This document shows, one piece after another, positions 55,985-64,000 of a stretch of DNA of 64,000 nucleotides (the first letter of the stretch is position 1; every line of letters starts with the position of its first letter). A program made the position numbers and the translations under genes. The notes below the pieces were generated by a model. That model was given only the letters and a program-made list of their open reading frames with translations. It had not been told where the DNA came from and did not search any database. This DNA is from Muscardinus avellanarius (lineage: Eukaryota > Chordata > Mammalia > Rodentia > Gliridae): NCBI GenBank assembly GCA_963383645.1, contig OY726560.1:68511023-68575022 (forward strand), written 5' to 3'.

Positions 55985-56041
55985 ATTCTACATTCATATA
56001 GTAGAAAATTTCTAAACTTCTCTACTATATGAATGTAGAAT
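55985..56041. repeat. Perfect 21-bp inverted repeat (hairpin)
   Basis: The left arm 55985-56005 begins ATTCTACATTCATATAG. The right arm 56021-56041 is its exact reverse complement. The 15-nt loop spans 56006-56020. A SINE begins 12 bp downstream. Confidence 0.97.
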
Positions 56042-56053
56042 GAAAATCGATAG

Positions 56054-56260
56054 TGTCCAGGCATAGTGACACACTCCTATAATCCCAGTACTGAAGAGGC
56101 TGAGACAGGAGGATCACAGATTGGAGGCCGGTCACAGAAAATTAGCAAGGCACCCAGCAACTTAGTGAGACCATTTTTAAAAACAAAATATAAAAAGGAC
56201 TGAGGTGTATCTCAGAGGTAAACTGCCCCGTGTTCACTCTACAGTATCACAAATGAAAAA
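56054..56260 (+). mobile_element. B1-dID-type SINE, old
   Basis: 'GTCCAGGCATAGTGACACAC', 'GAGACAGGAGGATCACAGAT', 'CAGCAACTTAGTGAGACCAT' and 'TCTCAGAGGTAAACTGCCCC'. Its tail continues into the GAAGA repeat. Confidence 0.9.
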
Positions 56261-56328
56261 AGAAAAGAGGAGAGAAGAGAAGAGAGAAGAGAAGAGAAGA
56301 GAAGAGAAGAGAAGAGAAGAGAAGAGAA
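56261..56328. repeat. (AGAGA)n pentanucleotide tract
   Basis: About 13 units of AGAGA/GAAGA directly continue the A-rich tail of the SINE, so the tract probably expanded from that tail. Confidence 0.92.
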
Positions 56329-56714
56329 ATTCCATAGCCCAAACAATATAAGATTTTTGAATAAAGATGTTCTTACTTTCTTATTTATTCCCAATTTGTC
56401 TGGATGTTTCTACATCCCATAAGACCAGGATTTTTACCCTGAGGGATGAACAAAGACATTTGTTTCTGATTTATCTTTGTCTTTTTACCTCTTTTACCAG
56501 GATCCAGGATCGAAAGTCTTTTCTCCTTTACTCTTTGTTGGCTGAGCGTTAATTGACTATGTAAAATGGGAAATACACTGGGTAAGTAAAGCAGAATTCA
56601 ACCTTAAAAGGTCTTGAATGTCAAAAGAATCTGAAATAATTAGATGAGCAAAGGGGTTTTGTGGAGGCAGGGCATGAATGTTTCCATAGTTTACAGAACA
56701 CTATGAGGAACACA

Positions 56715-56935
56715 AGGGTTTAGTATCATTTCTGGAGCCAGATTACTGAGATTCAAATTCTGATTCCTACTAGCTGCAGGATTTGGAGCAAGTGAACATC
56801 TCAGAGCCTCAGTTTCCCATACGTAAATGAGAAAAGGTAGGAGCTCGTGCAGTGTTGTTACACTGGTTAAATGATGAATTGATGTGTACTTAATGAAAAT
56901 AATGTTTGGCACAGAGATGGCCATCAGCAATTTCT
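56715..56935 (+). mobile_element. MIR, sense
   Basis: 'CTGGAGCCAGATTACTGAGA', 'TTCAAATTCTGATTCCTACT', 'CTCAGAGCCTCAGTTTCCCA', 'TAAATGAGAAAAGG' and 'AATGTTTGGCACAGAGATGG' are in MIR order. Confidence 0.88.
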
Positions 56936-59270
56936 GGGAATATTGTTAATTGTTTGTGAAGTGATATAACTGGAGTAGAGGCACTGCAGATGATGTGAGA
57001 TGATTGTCCTGTTTCCCTAAAGCCCTGGGGAAGATCATCACCGCATCCTGATATTCACTTCACGGGCACAACTGCCTAGCATATTTTGCTCCCAAAGGGA
57101 CCCATAAGCTTGATATTCTGAAATTTCTGGGGAAAAGCAATAAACATTAAACTTGATGATATGGCATTTGACAACAAAGTCATATTTATCTGAAGTTAAT
57201 CTGAAATACAAAACTTCTGACTCACTGAAGTACAGAATTTTATTTTTGTCATTTTACTCTCAGGGCCTCTGCCTACTGTTTCTCATTTGTAAGTACATGG
57301 ACAATTGACGGTAGAGACTAAACTAACATGCATTTCCACTTCACCCTCTAAACAAAATTGCTAGCAGATTCAAACTCTATAAACAATGGGTATTAAGATA
57401 TGTCACAGATAAGATGATCTGTTTCAGAAGTGATGGTTTTGCTAAGTTAGTTGATACTAACTTAAGTTCATGTCACTACAAAATGAAAGCTTATAAAATC
57501 TGAGAAAAAAGACCATAATCTTTCAAGTTTTTTTTAAAGATTAATAAAAACAACTATATGTGGTAGGTAGGCTTGCTTTTATTCTAACTTAAATAATGTA
57601 TATTGGCTTCTATGATATAAACACTTTAGTATAAAATCTTAATCAACTCTAAAGGATTAAAAATATTTACTTATAAAATGTATTCATTTCTTTGCAGTCT
57701 CAGCTAATAGTCCTTGAGAAGATTTCCTGATATCTCTAGGTACTTTATCCTAGTCCTGGGAGTGGTTAGAATTCCTTTTTATACACACAAAGAAAAAGCA
57801 GCTGAACAGAATTGACAACTAAAAAGAATATAGTAGCCAGTACTTGCTTGTAAAAAGCTCATAAGTTTTCATATCTGTACCTAAACACATCTTGTATGTT
57901 TTCATCTCTGTACCTTAGTTCATGCCATTTCCTTGATATCTCTCTGAATTAGTCATTCCTATGAAAACAGGTCAAGATTTATTATAACCAAAAATATTGA
58001 TTGATTCAAAGTTGTTCTAATTATTTCTTATTTTCTATCACGTAAATAATATTCTATACTACATAAATAAAATATAATCACAGTAGCATGCCCTCATTAG
58101 TTACCTTTACTTCATCCTTATAGTTTTTTATAGTTTTCAAATGTAATCAACTAAATTAAAGATTGAGGAAGGTATAATAATATCTTTAGTATACCCCTAT
58201 AGTTCTGACTTAGTAGCCCTTTGCCTCCTAAAACTTATTAAATCCCTAAGACTTTTTGAATATGTGAATGAAGCCACAAATACATGAAAGTTTGCCTAGT
58301 TATTTTTAGCTAAGTTTACATATGATTAGATGAGACTTTAATATCATCCATATTTCTGAGGCTAACATGCATTTGATTATCCCCTAGGAATGAACCAGAG
58401 GACTTATAGGCAGAACATCATTAGAAAGAATCACTACATAAATAATATAACTACTGTTTACACAGCCGTGTCAACACCAACTTTTGGTACATGTGGTGCC
58501 ACAAACAGTGCATTCTTCAATGCATTGCCTCATTTAATTACTTTCATAGATATTCTCTTCCTGCTCACATCCCTTTCTGGTGTTTCTTCTCTCCCATAAC
58601 TCCTATAAATAACTAAACTATATGTCCAGATCTCAGAAAAATTATGTTAAAAGAATTGTTTCTGTTAATTAAAAATCGGCATAGCATATATATCAAGCAT
58701 GAAATAAATATTCTTCCAATGTCATGCAGACATTGAAAATTCATGTGTAACATGAACATTCAATCTGTATACATTTTTTTTCCTGAGTGAATGAGAAATA
58801 TCACAGTGCACTTGGTACACACTGCCACTGCTTCACAGTCTCTATCTATTCCTCATGCATTTAAGAGAATCTTGGTAAAGGAGAACATGCCCTTTCTGTT
58901 TCACCTTTATTATACCATCACTGTCTGTTTCTATCTGACTCCATTTCTCTAGATGGATTGTTTGATCTCATCATCTTACCAACTTTCCAGGAAACTAGTG
59001 ATTGAACAATAACTGGTGCCATCAGCTTGCTTCTCCCTCTATGCCATCAGGCCTCCTAAGCAGGGAGGAATATTAGTGATGCATGGAGAAATTAACCTAA
59101 TCCCTGGAAGAGAAATCCAGACTACCGAAGTTAGGTTTCTCCAGTCTTTCATCCACCAATAATTTTCTATGTCCTGCAGGATCATTACCATCACCACCAC
59201 ATCAGCGTTCTCAATAGAATCAATGATTTCCCACATGTCAAGCAAGCCCAGTCTCCATTTAGCCCGACAC
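56936..59270. other. Repeat-poor block, no gene
   Basis: About 2.3 kb with no young retroposon. It includes an 8-bp hairpin (AAGTTAGT/ACTAACTT) at about 57444-57463 and frames at 58390-58599 and 59039-59245 without domains. 58840-59270 may be upstream L2 sequence too decayed to call. Confidence 0.4.
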
Positions 59271-59620
59271 CACTGATGACCAGTTTTTCTTAAAATCTTT
59301 CAGACAATTGACTTCTGTGACCATGCCAATTTCTGATCTTCCTCATAGCTCTTTGTTAATTCTTTATTTCATGGTCTTACCCTTGATATTCCTCAAGATA
59401 GACATACATATATATAGTTTTTCTCCTCTTAGTCCTCTTTTCCTATAAGATCACTCTCATGTCCTGAATCGCAACTACCACATGGCTACTCATAACTTCT
59501 AGGTACACCTCCAGTGAGCCTCTTTTCTTATAAGTCATTGAGCACTTGAATTTATAACAAAGAATTCAGAGATCCAACTTGACTTCTGTTTCACCCTCAA
59601 TTCTCTTCTTTTCCATTCCA
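59271..59620 (+). mobile_element. L2 segment, 5' part of a split copy
   Basis: Pyrimidine-rich words 'CTTCTGTGACCATGCCAATT', 'CATGTCCTGAATCGCAACTA' and 'AGGTACACCTCCAGTGAGCC' resemble the late L2 ORF/3' region in sense. The copy resumes beyond the LTR at about 60020. Confidence 0.55.
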
Positions 59621-59624
59621 ACCT

Positions 59625-60012
59625 GTTATAGCTAAATAAAGAATGTCCCCTATAGAGCTGAGCTCCTTTATTAATATTTAGGATTAATATGTTTAAGTCA
59701 AATATTGTAATCTCACCAGTGGATTTAGTTAGTGGCCTAAACAATTAGGGTATAGCTAGAGAAGGCGAGTTCCTGGTTGCAGCCTGGGATTACACAGGGT
59801 CCCTCCTCCCCATGTGCAACTGCTCTCTTTCTTGTTTCCACTCTCCAAGATATGAGTGGCAAAGCCCCCCCCCCCACTCTCTCCACTTCCCACCACCATG
59901 CCCTGAGGGCCTCACATGGACTGAAATCGTAAGCAAATTAACCTTCCTTCCTCTAAACTGTATGGTCAAGTCATTTAGATTATAGAGGTGAAAGTACCAA
60001 GTAATATACAAC
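59625..60012 (+). mobile_element. Solitary LTR-like element (MaLR type) inside L2
   Basis: 'GTATAGCTAGAGAAGGCGAG', 'GGGATTACACAGGGTCCCTC', a C10 run, 'TCACATGGACTGAAATCGTA', 'TTCCTTCCTCTAAACTGTAT' and 'GTCATTTAGATTATAGAGGT' parallel the LTR at 19110-19475. Confidence 0.62.
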
Positions 60013-60019
60013 CTATCAT

Positions 60020-60695
60020 CAAAGTCTGCTAAGTTTACTTCCCAAATATTTTTATAGTCACTTCTTTAACTCCATTCTTATTATTGATGCTAATCTTTCT
60101 CTTACTGGATGCTGCGAAAGCCTTCAACTCTTCTTTCAACTTCTGATCCTGCTCCCCTGAGATCTATCTTTGACACAGCTGCCATAATATCTAGGGAATA
60201 TGTGCATCTGATGATGCCATAACTAGAATATACTGGAATACAGAACACATCTCAACTTCTTTTGATGTCATAGGAGGCACTGCACAATAAAATACCCTGA
60301 TCGCTTCTCAATTTCTTTTTCTACTTCTATGAATTTCTATCACTCAATGTTTCCACTTTCTATGAATACATTATACCTTTTCCAAACATTGCAACCTTGC
60401 TCCTTTCGTTCTCCCTATTTCAGAATCCTCGCCCCAGCCACCATTCTATCATCTCTATCCTCTTCTATATTCTATCCATCAGTTCAGATCTTCCGACACT
60501 TCCCTCAGCTAGCTCACTGTTCTCTATGTTCTTATTATACTCCTCTCTTTGCCACATGATATTGTAATATTCACTTGACATGTCTTTCTCCCATAGATAG
60601 TAGAAAACTTGAGAACAGGGGTCAGGCTTTGTATATTCACTGTCTACTTCTCATTCTGGCATATATTATAGGGATGTTGAATGATAGGGTGAGTT
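60020..60695 (+). mobile_element. L2 3' end, sense
   Basis: 'CAGAATCCTCGCCCCAGCCA', 'TCCGACACTTCCCTCAGCTA', 'GATATTGTAATATTCACTTG', 'CTCCCATAGATAGTAGAAAA', 'CTTGAGAACAGGGGTCAGGC' and 'TTGTATATTCACTGTC' keep the order of the L2 3' UTR ('actagactgtgagctccttgagggcaggg'). Confidence 0.8.
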
Positions 60696-61099
60696 AATTA
60701 ATAAAACAAAAACTACTGTGCTGTTTTCTACCTTCTCTTCATCTCCTTGACCAGGAAGTTCTCTTCACTTTTCCTTCAGGACCTTCACTGGCCCTCTTTG
60801 GCCACACAGACATTCAAAGTTGTTCTATAATTCACCATCATTAGAATATTGTCAAATAACTCAGCCACATCCTTTGGAACATCTCTCGGCCATAACCTTT
60901 GTCAAAGCAGGATCAAGGACTACATGTGCTACTCTAAATGACATTACTCATCTTTTAATATGACAAAAAATTTAAGTGAGAAGTAATGGAACAGAGATTC
61001 TCAAGATTTGGGTATTCAACAAACACTAATATCCATTTAAAATCACCAGCAATCTAAATTTTCTGGATTTTCAGCACTCACAGTGAATGTTAAGTAGAC

Positions 61100-61470
61100 T
61101 ATATGGGCTAAATTTGGGCTTCCCCAGATTCATAGGTTGAAGTACTAATTATTAGTATTTCGAAATGTGACTTTTTGGTGATAAGATCTCTGAAGAAGTA
61201 ATTAGTTAAAATGCAGTGATCAGAGTGAGCCCTAACAGACTATGATTGGTTTCTTATAATCAGAAGAAATATGAACACAGATCTAGGCAGAGAGAGTACA
61301 ATGTGAAGACACAAGGAGAAAAAGTCTTCCTGAAGCCATGGAGAGAAGTCTCAGGAGGAACAAAGCCTGCCAACGCTTTGATCTTGGACATCTAGCTTCC
61401 AGAATTGTTATGGAAACCACCCAATCATTGGTACTTACTGTGGCAGTCCTAGTGAACCAATAGAATAAGT
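61100..61470 (+). mobile_element. MLT1/MST-type solitary LTR, sense
   Basis: 'TTCATAGGTTGAAGTACTAA', 'GAAATGTGACTTTTTGGTGA', 'GAGAGTACAATGTGAAGACA', 'TTTGATCTTGGACATCTAGC' and 'TTCCAGAATTGTTATGGAAA' match the classic MaLR LTR order. Confidence 0.85.
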
Positions 61471-61474
61471 AATA

Positions 61475-62720
61475 ATATTTGTCTTTAAAATCCTATAATA
61501 AAAAGATTAATTGCAGGGAAAACATAAATCTTACTAATGAAGCAAAGAATTAAAGCAATCTTAATCTCCTTTCTTCTTTGCTTTTTTCTTTTTCTTTTCT
61601 TCTTTTTTTTTAATGAACAAAGCTTTAGGAATAGCCTGGGAATACCTTCAGCTGTTGGTGACACTGTCTAATTGAGAGTAAGAAACAGATGGTCGATGTC
61701 ATTTTCTTAAACACTCACAAATGGTAAACATCTGGAGATATATATATATAAAGTGGGAGTGAGTGTTTCCTGAAAGATGCCAATGTACAAAACTAGTCCT
61801 CTGGCCAAAAGTGCTTTGAGGGTAGACACATGGAGATCTTAAATTAGTTCCACTAGTTTTTTGCATTTCAAAATATAAAAAAAACAGTAAAATCCAACCA
61901 AAGATCTATCTTAATACCAAGGATTAAACCTGTGGTCCCAGAGAGGTTTTAGTTTACTAGATCTTAGGCACAATCCTTAACTATGCTCTACCTCACCTCC
62001 TTTCTACACCCTTTATCCTACAAAAATTACAGTGACCATTGCCTTTCCATTATACCATTTTCCTAACAAGCAGTCAAGATTAGGAGGTAGGATATCATGT
62101 TGACCATGCTGATTTAGCTACAGATTTATTGAATGGCATTAATCTTGCTAGATCCAAACTAAATCCCAAAATATGCAATTTAATGCCTTCAAAGGTTTGC
62201 AGAGGTGATATGTGACATAAGAAGGTTTTAAAAATTCTCAAATTTGGGGTTACTAAAAAGCTAATTAGTAGGATATAATCATTTATATTTTACCTTTCCC
62301 TGTGATTTATGACCCATCTCTTATTCATAAATACTTATAATTTTCTCATGATTTGTTCAGGAAATATTAAAGATTATTTTCTCCACCAACAAATATTTGT
62401 TGAACACTTTATTCCAGGCACTAAGATATGAAATAGATTAAAATTTCTATACTTAGTAATAGTAATACTAAATAGTATACTAAGATATTAAAAATACTAA
62501 ATGTATGCTAAAACATAGTATACTAAAAATAGTAAAACTATTTTTACTTTGTATTATTAATATAAAGTATTCTACCCAATATTTGCTAGTTATTATACTT
62601 ATCTGCATTTTTTCTTAATAGTTAACAGGATTAATTCCAGATAATCATGATTTGTTATGATTACCATTACATTGTTTCAGAGTTATAAGCTTAAAAAGCT
62701 TATACCTGACTTTATAAGGG
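61475..62720. other. No gene; AT-rich with small hairpin
   Basis: A T/C-rich run lies at 61576-61612 and a short (TA)n at 61738-61750. A perfect 10-bp hairpin (TAAAAATAGT, loop AAA) is at 62524-62546, in a stretch rich in AGTATACTAA words. No coding signal. Confidence 0.45.
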
Positions 62721-62723
62721 ATT

Positions 62724-62725
<2 letters not shown>

Positions 62726-62770
<45 letters not shown>
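62726..62770. repeat. (GT)22 microsatellite
   Basis: About 22 GT units directly before an antisense SINE, again at the SINE's 3' tail. Confidence 0.96.
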
Positions 62771-62777
<7 letters not shown>

Positions 62778-62966
62778 GAATTGAACACGGGACATTATAC
62801 CTCTCAGCTACACTCCCAGACCTATTTTATTTTTTCTTTAAAACAGAGTCTCATTAAATTGTGGAGAACCTCACTAAGTTGCTGAGGCTGGCCACAAACC
62901 TGTGATCCTCTTATCTCAGCCTCTCAAGTACTGGGATTACAAGCCTGCACCACCAACCCTGGCTTC
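62771..62966 (-). mobile_element. B1-dID-type SINE, antisense, (GT)n tail
   Basis: 'TACTAGGAATTGAACACGGG', 'CTCTCAGCTACACTCCCAGA', 'CACTAAGTTGCTGAGGCTGG' and end 'CACCACCAACCCTGGCTT'. Confidence 0.93.
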
Positions 62967-62984
62967 TATATGTTTTTATTTGTA

Positions 62985-64000
62985 ATTTATTTTTAAAACA
63001 GTTTTAGATTCACAGTCACATTGATCAAAAGATACAGAGAATTCCCATGCATCTCCTTACCCATACATGTATGGTCTCGCCCATTGTCAAGATCCCAACC
63101 ATTTAATACAATTGTAAACCCATATCCATACATCATTATTACCTAAAGTTCATAGTCTACATAGGGTTCATTTTTGGTTATTTTATATTTTATGGGTTAT
63201 TAAATTAATACTGATGTACATCCAGCATTATAGTATGATACAGAATACTTCCATTGCCATGAAAATCCTCCTTACTATAGCTATTCATCCCTTTCTCCAC
63301 TCAACCCTTGGTGAAATCTAGTTCTTTCATTGTCTTCATAATCTTTTCTTTTCTGAAATGTCATAGGGTTAAGTTAAATAATATACAGTCTTGTCAGATT
63401 GTTTTCTTTCATTCTTCTGTCTTCTTGTGGTTTGAAAGCTCATTTCTTCTTAGGATCGAGTAGTATGTCTTTGCTTACATATACTACAGTTTATCCACTC
63501 ACCTATGGAAGATTATCCTGGTTACTTCTAAGTTTTGATTATTGTAATTGTGAGTAAAGTCCTTATATATGCAGGTTCTTTTGGACATATGTGTTCTATT
63601 CATTTGGGTAAATGCCAAGGAATAAAATTCTGGATCATAGGATAAGAGTAAGTTAAGTTCTATAAGAAACTTCCCCAGTGGTTTACCATGTTACCTCTTG
63701 TCAATAGTATTGTCTGTATTCGATTTGGGCATTTTTAGCATTTTTACTAGACATGTCGTGATATCTCATTGTTTTAATTTATCATTCTATGATGATGATG
63801 TAGATCAAATTTTCCAATACTTATTTTTCTATCTGTATTTCTTCCTTGACAAGGTGGCTAATAAGGTCTTTGTACGATTTTTTAATTGTATTGTTTTTAC
63901 TTCTCATTGAGTTTTATGAGGTTTTTCATTTTTGTGCATTGGGGATGATAGTCCTTTATCAGATATGTCTTTTATAAATATTTTCAGCTGCTCTGTGCCT
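62985..64000 (-). mobile_element. Old L1 3' region, antisense, runs off the window
   Basis: 'TTTTAGATTCACAGTCACAT', 'CATCATTATTACCTAAAGTT', 'CAGTTTATCCACTCACCTAT', 'TTCATTTGGGTAAATGCCAA' and 'ATAGTCCTTTATCAGATATG' follow the antisense L1M 3' UTR and ORF2 C-terminal order. It is not complete within the window. The frame at 63698-63910 is an antisense by-product. Confidence 0.9.

Overview
This window looks like nuclear DNA from a squirrel-family rodent (Sciuridae). The main evidence is about 28 copies of a composite SINE with a 7SL/B1-like left half ('GCCGGGCGTGGTGG', 'CAGGAGGATC') and an ID/tRNA-Ala-like right half ('CCCAGTACC', then an A-rich tail). That is the B1-dID type found in sciurids and a few related rodent lineages. 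Rodent-type L1 3' ends, MaLR-like solitary LTRs, AT-rich composition and long (GT)n, (CT)n and (GA)n microsatellites fit the same picture. I found no bacterial signal, no CRISPR array, no rRNA or tRNA gene, and no host protein-coding exon I can defend. The open reading frames present are short. Most are translations of SINEs, L1 pieces or simple repeats.

Layout: 1-6.5 kb holds L1 3' fragments, SINEs, an antisense LTR and an ID-type SINE with a (GT)21 tail. 6.5-10.6 kb is repeat-poor apart from one MIR. 10.6-18.7 kb mixes old LTR-like elements, L1 3' pieces, ancient repeats and a tail-to-tail SINE pair. 20.2-23.2 kb holds the most complete L1-type element: a 5' end with ETS/YY1-like motifs, an internally duplicated 5' UTR, and ORF1 spoiled by two in-frame stops and a young SINE. 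An L1 3' UTR lies 0.9 kb further on, and the outer flanks share a possible target-site duplication, but there is no forward-strand ORF2. 24-31 kb is SINE-rich and carries a 5'-inverted (twin-primed) old L1. 31.9-33.6 kb is repeat-poor, with 32.4-33.1 kb a candidate conserved non-coding segment.

33.65-40.89 kb is a heavily decayed endogenous retrovirus. It has two diverged LTRs, a polypurine tract, and recognisable remnants of the end of reverse transcriptase, RNase H, integrase and the envelope transmembrane region. Two SINEs have landed in it and gag through most of RT is absent or unrecognisable. 41-50.4 kb holds three or more LTR/SINE clusters, including a probable tandem SINE duplication at 49.5-50.0 kb. 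51.8-53.97 kb carries an L2 3' end, a MIR and a long L1 3' segment with a young SINE. 55.4-56.3 kb has a (CT)32 tract, a perfect 21-bp inverted repeat and a SINE with a GAAGA-expanded tail. 59.3-60.7 kb is an L2 split by a MaLR-like LTR. The window ends inside an antisense old L1 (62.99-64.0 kb).

Nothing here works as a set of genes. The biology visible is layered retrotransposition: MIR/L2 oldest, then old L1 and MaLR-like LTRs, then the ERV, then rodent L1, then at least three successive SINE subfamilies. The window could be intergenic or lie within a large intron, and the sequence alone does not decide. All family names come from pattern recognition without database searches, so element boundaries are approximate unless a target-site duplication is cited.
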